From DATAXP01 sp036272935 (GTDB lineage: Bacteria > Planctomycetota > Planctomycetia > Pirellulales > PNKZ01), in contig DATAXP010000008.1 of assembly GCA_036272935.1 (NCBI GenBank), forward strand, positions 1 through 64,000: 64,000 bases of DNA, given 5' to 3'. Below, piece by piece: positions 42,465 through 50,998 of this stretch. Below the pieces are notes generated by a model. The model was not told the origin of the DNA. It saw only the letters and a list, made by a program, of their open reading frames with translations, and did no database searches. Position 1 is the first letter of the stretch. Every line of letters starts with the position of its first letter. Made by a program: the position numbers and the translations under genes.

Positions 42465-44567
42465 TTATTCCTCTTCTTCTTCCTTCGCCAGCACAGCCTT
42501 GTCGACGATCTCCTTCTGCACGTTGCCGGGTACCACGTCGTAGTGGCTCAACTCCATGGTAAAGCTTCCCTGGCCGCCGGTGAGGCTCGATAGGCTGCGG
42601 GCATAGGTGGTAACCTCAGCTAGCGGCACCTCGGCGGTGACGGTTTGCAGGTCGCCGCCGGCCGAGTCCATGCCGACCACGCGGCCGCGGCGTCCCGACA
42701 TGTCGCTGTTGATGTCGCCAAGCTTCGAGGCCGGCACGGTCACGTGCAGCGTGACGATCGGCTCGAGCAATGCGGGCTTCGATTCCTGAAACACGTTGCG
42801 GAAGGCCATCGAGCCGGCGGTCTTGAACGCCGCTTCCGAGCTGTCGACCGGATGGTGCTTGCCGAAGAACACCTCGGCAGCGATGTTCTGCACTTTGTAG
42901 CCGGCAATCACGCCGCGCTCCATGCGTTCGCGGAAGCCCTTTTCGACCGCGGGTAGAAAGTTGTTGGGGATCGTGCCGCCGACGATCGAATCGACCCACA
43001 GAAAATTGTTCGCGGCGTCGTGCCGGAACTCGCGCATGTGCGGAAAACGCTCCTTCGTGGCGAATTCCGTGATGTCGGTCCCTTCGGGCATCGGGTACAG
43101 GCGGATGTGTACCTCGCCGAACTGGCCGCGGCCGCCCGATTGCTTCTTGTGGCGATAGCTCCCTTCGCCGCGAAATTGGATTGTCTCGCGATATGGAATT
43201 TTTGGCTCCTTGGTTTCGACCTCGACCTTGTCGCGACGTTTGAGCCGCTCGCGAATCATCTGCAAGTGCAGCTCGCTCATGCCGGTCATCACCAGCTCTT
43301 TGGTCTGCGCGTCGCGGTCGAGCCGCAGCGTCGCATCCTCTTCGACGATCTTGTGCAGCGCGCCGGAGAGCTTCCCTTCGTCGCCGCGGCTTTTGGGAGT
43401 GACGGCCAGGCCGACCATCGGCGTCGGGAACCTGATCTCGTCCAACAGCAGGTCGCCTAGCTCGGTGCCGGTGTGCAGGTCCTCGTTCTTGGTGACGGCG
43501 ATGATCTCGCCGGGGCCGGCGTCGTCGATCGGTTCCATCTGGTTGGCCTGCACATGGAATAACTGATGGAGCTTCACCCCCTTGCGGGCGCCTGTGGCGT
43601 GCACTAGCTCTTCTTTCTTGAGCTTCCCGGAGAAGACGCGGATGTAGCTAATCCGCTGCACGAACGGATCGATGCGCGTCTTGAACACCTGGGCCACAAG
43701 TTGTTCGTTGGGGTCTTCGTGAACGTCGACCTCTTCGCCGTTGGCGCGGCGCCCCTTGCGGATGATCTTGTCGGGCGGCACCGCGCAAGCCACGATGCCG
43801 TCGAGCAGCTCGTCTAAGCCCACGCCGGTTCTTGCCGAGCAACAGAAAATCGGGATCAGGCCGCCCGAGACCACGGCGTCGACCATCAACCGCTTGATTT
43901 CCTCGTCGGTCGGCTGCACGCCGTCGAAGTATCGGGCCGTCACTTCCTCATCGGTTTCGATGATTGCTTCGATAAGCCGATTGTTGATCTCGGCGGCGTT
44001 CAATAGTGCGCCCGAAGTGTTGGTCGGCAGCTTGAACGTGTTGACGACGCCGCGGAAATCGTGGCCGCAGCCGATCGGCACGTTGAACGGCACGCACGAC
44101 TGACCGAACAGCTCGGTGATGGTTTTCATTAATGCCGGGAAGTCGATGTTCTCGCCGTCCATCTTGTTGATGACGATCATGCGGCCCAGACCGGCCTTGC
44201 CTGCTTCCTGGAACGTGCGGCGGGTGTTGACGGCAATGCCCGAGTGGGCGTTGATGACAATGGCCGCCGTGTCGGCCGCCCGCAGCGCACCGATGGTGGC
44301 GCCGATGAAATCGGGATAGCCCGGCGTATCAAGGGCGTTGATCCACATGCCGTCGTGCGGAAAGTGCGTGACCTTGGCCTCGACCGTGTGCTTGTGGTGC
44401 TTCTCTTCCTCGTCGAAATCGCAAACGCTGGTCCCGTTGTCAACGCTCACCGGGTGCTTGATCATGCCGGTTTTCACCAACAGTTGGTCGACCAGCGTGG
44501 TCTTGCCCGCCCCTCCGTGGCCGCAAAAGGCAACATTGCGAATCGTCTCGACGTTGCGAAGCGTCAT
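42465..44567 (-). CDS. Elongation factor G-like GTPase
   Basis: A 700-residue EF-G-type protein: GTP-binding P-loop GHGGAGKTTL (17-26), DTPGYPDF (G3), NKMD (G4), then domains II-V with the C-terminal GSFTMELSHYD. The P-loop GGAG in place of the VDHG of canonical EF-G, and EEEKHHKHTVEAKV in place of RGITI, place it in the EF-G-like (EFG-II type) group and not the main translocase. Such paralogues have unclear roles; main EF-G must lie elsewhere. The C-terminus is acidic (KEEEEE). It follows hisA by 39 bases on the same strand. Confidence 0.93.
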   Translation of the reverse strand: MTLRNVETIRNVAFCGHGGAGKTTLVDQLLVKTGMIKHPVSVDNGTSVCDFDEEEKHHKHTVEAKVTHFPHDGMWINALDTPGYPDFIGATIGALRAADTAAIVINAHSGIAVNTRRTFQEAGKAGLGRMIVINKMDGENIDFPALMKTITELFGQSCVPFNVPIGCGHDFRGVVNTFKLPTNTSGALLNAAEINNRLIEAIIETDEEVTARYFDGVQPTDEEIKRLMVDAVVSGGLIPIFCCSARTGVGLDELLDGIVACAVPPDKIIRKGRRANGEEVDVHEDPNEQLVAQVFKTRIDPFVQRISYIRVFSGKLKKEELVHATGARKGVKLHQLFHVQANQMEPIDDAGPGEIIAVTKNEDLHTGTELGDLLLDEIRFPTPMVGLAVTPKSRGDEGKLSGALHKIVEEDATLRLDRDAQTKELVMTGMSELHLQMIRERLKRRDKVEVETKEPKIPYRETIQFRGEGSYRHKKQSGGRGQFGEVHIRLYPMPEGTDITEFATKERFPHMREFRHDAANNFLWVDSIVGGTIPNNFLPAVEKGFRERMERGVIAGYKVQNIAAEVFFGKHHPVDSSEAAFKTAGSMAFRNVFQESKPALLEPIVTLHVTVPASKLGDINSDMSGRRGRVVGMDSAGGDLQTVTAEVPLAEVTTYARSLSSLTGGQGSFTMELSHYDVVPGNVQKEIVDKAVLAKEEEEE

Positions 44568-44606
44568 GTTTTCCTCCTGGCGTTGAAGCGGATTGGAAGT
44601 GTGTTG

Positions 44607-45356
44607 CTATTCGTTCGCCACGGTGCGTGCGCCGCGCCCGAGGCCGCGTGCCGCAGCCAACGCGTCGGCAAGCCGCAGCCGTCGTTCGTAAAGCGCCCGG
44701 CCAATGATGGCCCCGGCCATCGGCAACGCGGCCAGCGCCGTCACGTCGGCCGCGGTGGTCACGCCCCCCGAGGCGATCACCGGCAGGACGACGGCACGGC
44801 GCACCTGGTCGAGCGCTCGCAGATTCGGCCCCGCGAGCATGCCATCGGTCGCGATGTCGGTGTAGACGATCGCAGCCAACGGTTCGTCGTCGAACTGCCG
44901 GGCGAGCTGCGCGGCGGGCATGTCGCTGGTTTCGAGCCAGCCGTCGGTCGCCACCATCCCATCGCGAGCATCAATGCCCAGCACCAGCCGCTGCGGATAC
45001 TTGCGGCACATACTGCGGAACCACTCGGGCTCGCGCAGCGCTCGGGTGCCGACGACCAGCCGAGCCAAGCCGGCATCGAGCAGAGCGCGGATCGTGGCCT
45101 CGTCGCGCACACCGCCGCCGAGCTGCACGGGAATGTCGAGCGCCGTGGCGATCTCGGCGACGACCGCGTGATTGGTCGATTCGCCGCTACGGGCCGCATC
45201 CAGATCGACCAGGTGCAGAAACTCGGCTCCTTCGGCAATCCAATGACGGGCCATCGCCAGCGGATCGTCGCCGAACACTGTCTCGCGGCCGTAATCACCT
45301 TGCTGCAAGCGAACGCATTTGCCGCCGCGGATATCGATCGCCGGCCAGATCTGCAT
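44607..45356 (-). CDS. hisA: Phosphoribosylformimino-AICAR isomerase HisA
   Basis: A (beta-alpha)8 barrel of 249 residues with the start MQIWPAIDIRGGKCVRL (Asp8 as base), VQLGGGVR and the second catalytic Asp in YTDIATDGM. It isomerises ProFAR to PRFAR in histidine synthesis. The start at 45356 is canonical; an open frame continues 31 codons upstream without likeness. Upstream on the same strand, 150 bases away, lies hisH, whose product together with HisF uses the PRFAR made here. Confidence 0.96.
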   Translation of the reverse strand: MQIWPAIDIRGGKCVRLQQGDYGRETVFGDDPLAMARHWIAEGAEFLHLVDLDAARSGESTNHAVVAEIATALDIPVQLGGGVRDEATIRALLDAGLARLVVGTRALREPEWFRSMCRKYPQRLVLGIDARDGMVATDGWLETSDMPAAQLARQFDDEPLAAIVYTDIATDGMLAGPNLRALDQVRRAVVLPVIASGGVTTAADVTALAALPMAGAIIGRALYERRLRLADALAAARGLGRGARTVANE

Positions 45357-45507
45357 CGTGCTTGTCGCCTGCGTCACGCGAGCAACCTCTACGCTCCGGG
45401 CATGGTCGAACAGAAAGCCTAATATGACACAGGGCTCGGCGAGTGCCAATGATAGCAGCCGACCCCCGGCCAGAGGCCTGGGCTAAGCAGTGCCGAGGGC
45501 AAATCGG

Positions 45508-46116
45508 TCAGCCGTGCTCGGCGAAGTTCCGCAGCATGCGCAGGCCAACGGCCTGGCTCTTTTCTGGGTGGAACTGCGTGGCGTACAGCCGGTCGCGGGC
45601 GACGATCGAAACGAACGGCTGTGGATAGTCGGCTTCCGCGACGATCACGGCCCGATCGCGCGGCACGGCATGGTACGAGTGCACGAAATATACGTGCGCC
45701 CCTTCGTCGATCCCTTCAACCAGCGGCACCCGGCGGCTGATCTTCAACTGGTTCCACCCCATGTGCGGCACCTTGTAGCCGGCCGGCACGTCGAACCGCA
45801 CCACCTCGCCCGGCAGGATGCCGAGCCCCTCGTGCCGCCCGTCCTCGTGCCCCAGGTCGAACAACAGTTGCAGTCCTAAGCAGATACCCAGGGTTGGCCG
45901 CCCCGAAGCGACAAACTCGCGCACCGGTTCGACAAGCCTGCGGCGGCGCAGCTCGATCATCGCGTCGCCGAACGCACCAACGCCGGGAAGCACGAGTCGC
46001 TCGGCGCGCAGCACTTCCGCCGGGTCGCTGGTGATCTGGGCACGGTGGCCGACTTGCTCGAAGCCCTTTTGGACGCTTCGCAAGTTGCCCATGCCATAGT
46101 CGACGATGACGATCAA
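45508..46116 (-). CDS. hisH: Imidazole glycerol phosphate synthase glutamine amidotransferase HisH
   Basis: Start MIVIVDYGMGNLRSV is canonical. The glutaminase triad is in GICLGLQLLF (Cys) and ATQFHPEKS (His, Glu). HisH feeds ammonia to HisF, which makes imidazole glycerol phosphate and AICAR. The length (202 aa) is normal. It lies upstream of hisA on the same strand; no hisF or other his gene is seen in the window, so the his genes are scattered in part. Confidence 0.96.
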   Translation of the reverse strand: MIVIVDYGMGNLRSVQKGFEQVGHRAQITSDPAEVLRAERLVLPGVGAFGDAMIELRRRRLVEPVREFVASGRPTLGICLGLQLLFDLGHEDGRHEGLGILPGEVVRFDVPAGYKVPHMGWNQLKISRRVPLVEGIDEGAHVYFVHSYHAVPRDRAVIVAEADYPQPFVSIVARDRLYATQFHPEKSQAVGLRMLRNFAEHG

Positions 46117-46181
46117 GGGACGGGGGCTTGGGGTTAGGGGCTAGAAGGGGGCAAAAACGGCCCTCTCTCCCTGCCCCCATC

Positions 46182-47009
46182 CTACCTTCCCGAAACCCGG
46201 TCGGGATAGACGACCAGCTCGACGCGGCGGTTGCGCTGCTTGCCGGCCAGCGCGCCGTTGGAAACCACCGGATGGTTCGCACCGTGGCCGACGACGAACA
46301 AGTGGCCGCTGGGCACGTGCGAACGGCTGACGAGATGGTCGTAGACGGCCATGGCACGGCCAATCGACAGTTGATGATTGCTCGCCCAGGGGCTGCCGAC
46401 GTTCACTGGATCGCTGTCCGTATGGCCTTCAACGCCGATGATCTGGTCGGGATAGGATCGCAGCAGCTCGGCCGCCACCTGGTCGATCATGGCGCTGGCC
46501 TGCGGCAGCAGTCGTGCCGAGCCGTGCTCGAATAATTGGTTGCCGGGCAGCTCGATCCGCACGACGTCGCCGTCCATCCGCACTTCGACGCCCGGAATGT
46601 GGATGGTCGGTAACCGGGATTGCAGGCTGTTGTTCGCCTGGATGGTGGCGCTGGCGCGTCGCTGCACCGAGGCGGTGAGCGCCTCGGTCCGCTTGGCGGT
46701 CGATTCTCCTTCGCTGCGCAGCCGGGCGACTTGCGACGTGGCGCCGGCAAGCTGATCGCGCAGCGCGCCGACCTGATCTTCGTACACGCGGGTCTGCTGG
46801 CGCGACTGGGCCAGCATGGTTTCCAGTTCCTGGTTGTCGCGGTCGAGTGTCGCCGCCCGGGCTTGCAGCTCCTGGCTGCGAGCTTCGAGCATCGCGTTCT
46901 GCTGTTGCAGCGTGTTCAGCTTGCCGGCGGTCATCGGATTGCTGTTCGCGCAGCCCGATCCGACGAGACAGTAAAGCGCGAGCAGCGAAACGACGACGGT
47001 CGATCGCAT
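46182..47009 (-). CDS. OmpA-like lipoprotein with coiled coil
   Basis: The start at 47009 gives a lipoprotein signal, MRSTVVVSLLALYCLVGSGC, with Cys20 as the lipidated residue. Residues about 32-110 form a coiled coil rich in Gln/Glu (QQQNAMLEARSQELQARAAT). The C-terminal OmpA/MotB domain (about 140-270) has GVEGHTDSDPVN and QRNRRVELVV, the peptidoglycan-binding signature. A link between membrane and cell wall is likely, in line with planctomycetes having peptidoglycan. It is 65 bases upstream of hisH, on the same strand. Confidence 0.88.
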   Translation of the reverse strand: MRSTVVVSLLALYCLVGSGCANSNPMTAGKLNTLQQQNAMLEARSQELQARAATLDRDNQELETMLAQSRQQTRVYEDQVGALRDQLAGATSQVARLRSEGESTAKRTEALTASVQRRASATIQANNSLQSRLPTIHIPGVEVRMDGDVVRIELPGNQLFEHGSARLLPQASAMIDQVAAELLRSYPDQIIGVEGHTDSDPVNVGSPWASNHQLSIGRAMAVYDHLVSRSHVPSGHLFVVGHGANHPVVSNGALAGKQRNRRVELVVYPDRVSGR

Positions 47010-47105
47010 GAGCTTAGCCGAACGGAAAGGCGACGGGACAGGAGAGCAGACGAATCTAAGGAGAGCGGGTCGGAACATTAGCGGCCCGGCAGCGCGCCGG
47101 CAAGA

Positions 47106-47630
47106 TCAATCGACCGCGCCGGCGAAGACTGCTAGCACGGGCTTGGCCGACGCGTGCCGATCGGCTTCTTCGTACTCGCCGAGCCGTTTGATGAAATTGC
47201 GTCCCGGCAGCCAAGTGGCGTGCGGCTCCCATCCCCACCGCTCAAGCAAGCGATCGGAAATCCGCAGATTCGAGGCGTCGCATACGATGGCGTATTCGCC
47301 CCGCAGCCGAGCGATCGCATCGAGCGCCGTCAGGGCAGCTCTGAACGTCGAGAGGCTCGCATCTCGATGCGACAGCACGTAATCGAGCGCGAGAAACCCC
47401 GGGCAAGCGCGCGGAGCGTAGTAGTACAGCCGGCACACATCGCCCGAGGCGAACCGGTGGATCGTTTCGCCGACGGTGCGGCGCTCGAGCCGCGTGGCGC
47501 GTCGTCGCAGTCGGCGCCGCGACAAGCGATCGAACCGCCCCGCGCGCGCTTCGATCACTCCCGAGCGCCAGGAGTTGAGCAAGTCGGCGTGACTGGCAAG
47601 ATTGTCGATCGATTGGGGTACGAAGAACAT
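47106..47630 (-). CDS. Hypothetical protein (174 aa)
   Basis: The protein is Arg-rich, with an Arg cluster near residues 36-50 (RLSRRRLRRRATRLERR) and a compact domain after it (LYYYAPRACPGFLALDYVLS). The pattern IVCDASNLRISDRLLERWGWEP is reminiscent of a GNAT-type C-terminus but the core acetyl-CoA loop is not convincing. No signal peptide or membrane segment is seen. It lies between the prepilin peptidase and the OmpA lipoprotein genes on the same strand. Function unknown. Confidence 0.6.
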   Translation of the reverse strand: MFFVPQSIDNLASHADLLNSWRSGVIEARAGRFDRLSRRRLRRRATRLERRTVGETIHRFASGDVCRLYYYAPRACPGFLALDYVLSHRDASLSTFRAALTALDAIARLRGEYAIVCDASNLRISDRLLERWGWEPHATWLPGRNFIKRLGEYEEADRHASAKPVLAVFAGAVD

Positions 47631-47660
47631 CGGCTTGCAGTCCTCCGCAACCAGTTTAGG

Positions 47661-48968
47661 TCACGGGGACTGCTCTCGCCGGAGCCGCGTCTCGCGAATC
47701 ACCCACAGCGCTCCCCACAGCCCGGCGAAGCAAAGCATTAGCATCGTCGGCACCAACCAGGTGGCAGAAAAGAATTCGTAAAGCTGCAGCCAAAGCGGCC
47801 GCCAGCGCACGATGGTCGTGAGCGTACCAAGGCAAATGAACGGCCCGAACGGGATCACGCGCTCGCGGCGAAAGACCCACATCGCGGCAAAGAATACCAA
47901 GGCAAAGAACGGTCCCAGCGCGAACGAGATGAACGCGGCCTGCCAACCGAGGAATGCGCCGACCATGCCCAGCAGGGTCACGTCGCCGAAACCCATGGCT
48001 TCTTCGGTCAGCGCGTGGCCGGCGACAATGCGAATGCCCCACACCAGCGCTCCACCGATGGCCAGGCCCATCAACGAACTGAGCAACGATTCCCACCGCA
48101 CTCCGCCCCGCCACCAGACGGCGACCACCGCTACGGTGACTGCCGCGCCGAGCAATAGCAGCCAGCGCGAAACTGGCTCGCGCACGATCCTCGCCCACAA
48201 CAGGGCCGAGCCGCGACGCCAGCCGCGACGTCCATACCAGCGCCGCGGAAGCAACGCTGCACACCAGGCCCAAACGCAGCCTAGCCCCAAGGCAAGGCCC
48301 AAGATATGCCGCGAGCCGCTGAGCGTTGCCGGAAAGTTCCAAGGGCTAGCGACGTTCATCCAACGCGGAGGTGTCTCGCCGATCGTCATGCCAGCCACGT
48401 CGATATACACCAAAGGCACATCGGGCAGCCGGCCCATCGGCATGAGCGTCGCCAACACCAGCGCAAGCAGGGTACCGGGAACCGTCAATGCATCGGGGAT
48501 GGTTTGCTCGTCAAGGTCGATGAACGAGACAGCGACCATCCACATTGCCAGCAGCAGGTGCACGGCGAAGCGCGCATGCAACACGCCAACGCTCGACACT
48601 GGTGCCAGCGTCGCGCGCTGCGGTAGACCTTCATCGATCCGGAAGATCTGTTCCATCTCGATGACTTCCCAACCATACAACCCTGCCGCCAACCCTCCGC
48701 ACAGCAGTTCGACGATCAGCGGGCGCACCCAAAACTCGTAGCCGAGCAGTTTTCCTTTGCGCCTTAGCCGCAGCCAGCCGATGAGCGGCAGGCGGTCGAG
48801 CCAGCGCTCGTGCGAATCGCGCGGGTGCGTCGAAGACCACGGGCTCGTCGGCAACGGCTCGAAACGCAAACTGTAGATCGCCCAATTCACGACCGTGCCG
48901 AGCGTCAATCCCAGCGCAAACGTCGCTAACAGGTGTAGTTCAGCGGATAGTGAAGGGAACAGAAGCAT
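47661..48968 (-). CDS. Prepilin peptidase (A24 family, type IV leader peptidase)
   Basis: From the start at 48968 there are eight to ten hydrophobic segments. The aspartic protease residues are in SFIDLDEQTIPD and in MGFGDVTLLG, the GxGD motif. The zinc-binding Cys pairs of PilD are absent from the cytoplasmic loop, and the protein is longer (435 aa) than PilD, with an insertion of about 100 residues between the two active-site Asp segments. It would process type IV pilin-like or pseudopilin leaders at the inner membrane. It is 10 bases after the aroDEK gene. Confidence 0.88.
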   Translation of the reverse strand: MLLFPSLSAELHLLATFALGLTLGTVVNWAIYSLRFEPLPTSPWSSTHPRDSHERWLDRLPLIGWLRLRRKGKLLGYEFWVRPLIVELLCGGLAAGLYGWEVIEMEQIFRIDEGLPQRATLAPVSSVGVLHARFAVHLLLAMWMVAVSFIDLDEQTIPDALTVPGTLLALVLATLMPMGRLPDVPLVYIDVAGMTIGETPPRWMNVASPWNFPATLSGSRHILGLALGLGCVWAWCAALLPRRWYGRRGWRRGSALLWARIVREPVSRWLLLLGAAVTVAVVAVWWRGGVRWESLLSSLMGLAIGGALVWGIRIVAGHALTEEAMGFGDVTLLGMVGAFLGWQAAFISFALGPFFALVFFAAMWVFRRERVIPFGPFICLGTLTTIVRWRPLWLQLYEFFSATWLVPTMLMLCFAGLWGALWVIRETRLRREQSP

Positions 48969-48978
48969 GAAAGCAGGA

Positions 48979-50997
48979 CTAGGGGCTAGGGGCGAGGCCA
49001 AGCAAGGCGACGGACTCTGCTGCGACCTGTTCCGGCGTCTTGTCGTCGGTGTCGAGGACCAGTCGCGAGCACTGGCGATACAGGGGTTCGCGGACGGCCA
49101 GCAAAGTGCGCACCTCGGCATCGCCACCGGCGACGCTGAGGTTCGGCCGTCGAGCAGCGGTCGTCGGGTCGGCGGCGACGCGCTGGAGAATCGTTGCCAC
49201 GCTGGCGCGCAGCCACACGACCCGGCCCGCTCGTGCCAGCGCCCGACGATTCTCCTCGCATAGCACGACGCCTCCGCCGGCGGCAATCACCACGCGCTGT
49301 CGATCGACCAGTTCGGCGATCACTTCCGATTCCAGATTGCGAAATGCCTGCTCGCCCGAGGTCGCGAAAATGGCGGCAATCGATTTTCCCGCGCGCCGTT
49401 CGACCTCAGCATCGGCATCGATCGCCTGCCAGCCGAGCCGCTCGGCGAGGTGCTCGGCCACCACACTCTTTCCGGTTCCTCGGTAGCCGATGAGCACGAT
49501 CGACAAGGGGCTGGGGCCTGCGGGCTGGAGGCTCGTCGAAGCGAGTGCTGCACGCATCACGTCGAGCGGCGCCGGCTGGCCGGTGAATAGCTCGAATTGT
49601 TTTGCGGCCTGACGAATGAACATTTCGACGCCGCTGGTGGTCATGCAACCGACCGCCGCCGCCTCGCGCAACAGGCGCGTTTGTTCGGGGTTGTAAACCG
49701 TGTCGAAAACGACCATCGTCGATCGCAGGTGGTTGGCATCGAAAGGTGTGTCGTCGATCTTGGGCGACATGCCCAGCGGGGTGCAATTCACAAGCACGTC
49801 GGCCGAAACTTTGTGACGCTGGTGCCAGGCGACTGTTTCACACTGCCAGGGACGAGCGAGTTCCTCGGCCCGTTCGCGCGTGCGGGCCGCGATCACCACA
49901 CGGGCGCCGCATCGCTTGAGACCGTGAACGATTGCCTTGGCGGCGCCGCCGGCTCCCAGCACCAGGGCAGTCAGCCCATCGAACTTTGGCGTCGTGGTTG
50001 GTTTGTCGAGCGCGACCGCCAGGCTTTCGATCGCTGCCGAACGATCGGTGTTGTAGCCGTGAACTACGTCGCCACCGAAGACCAGCGTGTTCGCGGCGCC
50101 GATTTCGCGCACCGCTTCGTCGGGATGCGTGACCCGTGCGAGAACACCTTCTTTATGCGGGATGGTTACACTCAGGCCACGGATGCCCAACGAAATAGCA
50201 TCATCGACAAACGTCAACAGTTCGCCCGACGGCACGCGGAAGGGCAAGTAGACGCCATTCATGCTGCAACTTGCCAGCGCGGCATTGTGGATCGCAGGGC
50301 TGCGACTGTGGCCGACCGGATCACCGATCACACCGTACATGGCAGTGTTCGCGTCGATTGACTCCGCGCGGTACAGGTCGCGCATCTCGACAAACCCTAG
50401 CTGCCCGGGGGCCGGCGGCTCACTGCCATCGGCGGCGGCATAGGTCCACGGCGCTCCAAAACGCGCAGCCAGCACGCGCGTCGGCGTTCCCAGTTCGCCC
50501 ATGCACAAACCGACTGTTGCCACACGGCTATCGCGCAGTAGTTCGAGCATCCGAAAGGCGTCGTGCGTGCTAGCTGCCAGCGCGGCCAGCTTGACCACGT
50601 CGGCATCGTGTCGAGCGAGCCGGGCGTGCATCACAGGCAAATCGTCAGGTGTGCCGGAAAAATCGTGCAGGCTGACGATGCGCTTCGTTTCGCCGGTTCG
50701 AGCGATTCGTGCCGCGGTGCTTTCTTCGAGATCGACGTACTCAACTCCGGCAGCAATGGAAGCGCGAAGAAGCTGCTCGCGATCGGCTTCGGTCCCTGTC
50801 CATCTTCCGCCATCGGCCGGCAAGCGCACGGTGACGATCACCGGTCCCGGTCGCTGGGAGAGCAGGGCCGCAACATCGAACGGTTGCCGCAGATGATCCA
50901 GCCGCCATTCGACCAGCTTGGCGCCTGCGGCGACGAAGCGGTGGTGCTCCCGCAGCAGTTCCTCGGCGGTGGGACAAGCTAGCACGACGCAGAGCAT
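48979..50997 (-). CDS. Trifunctional shikimate pathway enzyme: AroD-AroE-AroK fusion
   Basis: Three complete domains. Type I 3-dehydroquinate dehydratase (1 to about 212): His111 in SLHDFSGTP and Schiff-base Lys136 in DVVKLA. Shikimate dehydrogenase (about 218-482): GDPVGHSRSPAIHN, Lys282 in IPHKEG, Asp318 in NTDRS and the NADP loop GAGGAA. Shikimate kinase (about 498-665): Walker A GYRGTGKS (504-511), DADAEVE (527-533), Arg553 in FRNLESE and GGG at 574-576. The polypeptide would carry out three consecutive steps from dehydroquinate to shikimate 3-phosphate. It starts one base after the mutL stop. AroD-AroE fusions are known in other groups; this three-part order differs from fungal AROM. Confidence 0.92.
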   Translation of the reverse strand: MLCVVLACPTAEELLREHHRFVAAGAKLVEWRLDHLRQPFDVAALLSQRPGPVIVTVRLPADGGRWTGTEADREQLLRASIAAGVEYVDLEESTAARIARTGETKRIVSLHDFSGTPDDLPVMHARLARHDADVVKLAALAASTHDAFRMLELLRDSRVATVGLCMGELGTPTRVLAARFGAPWTYAAADGSEPPAPGQLGFVEMRDLYRAESIDANTAMYGVIGDPVGHSRSPAIHNAALASCSMNGVYLPFRVPSGELLTFVDDAISLGIRGLSVTIPHKEGVLARVTHPDEAVREIGAANTLVFGGDVVHGYNTDRSAAIESLAVALDKPTTTPKFDGLTALVLGAGGAAKAIVHGLKRCGARVVIAARTRERAEELARPWQCETVAWHQRHKVSADVLVNCTPLGMSPKIDDTPFDANHLRSTMVVFDTVYNPEQTRLLREAAAVGCMTTSGVEMFIRQAAKQFELFTGQPAPLDVMRAALASTSLQPAGPSPLSIVLIGYRGTGKSVVAEHLAERLGWQAIDADAEVERRAGKSIAAIFATSGEQAFRNLESEVIAELVDRQRVVIAAGGGVVLCEENRRALARAGRVVWLRASVATILQRVAADPTTAARRPNLSVAGGDAEVRTLLAVREPLYRQCSRLVLDTDDKTPEQVAAESVALLGLAPSP

Positions 50998-50998
50998 G

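Noticed and set aside
48969..49286. N-terminal extension of the prepilin peptidase frame
   Set aside because: It is a shadow of the shikimate kinase domain on the same strand; the hydrophobic start at 48968 fits the family.
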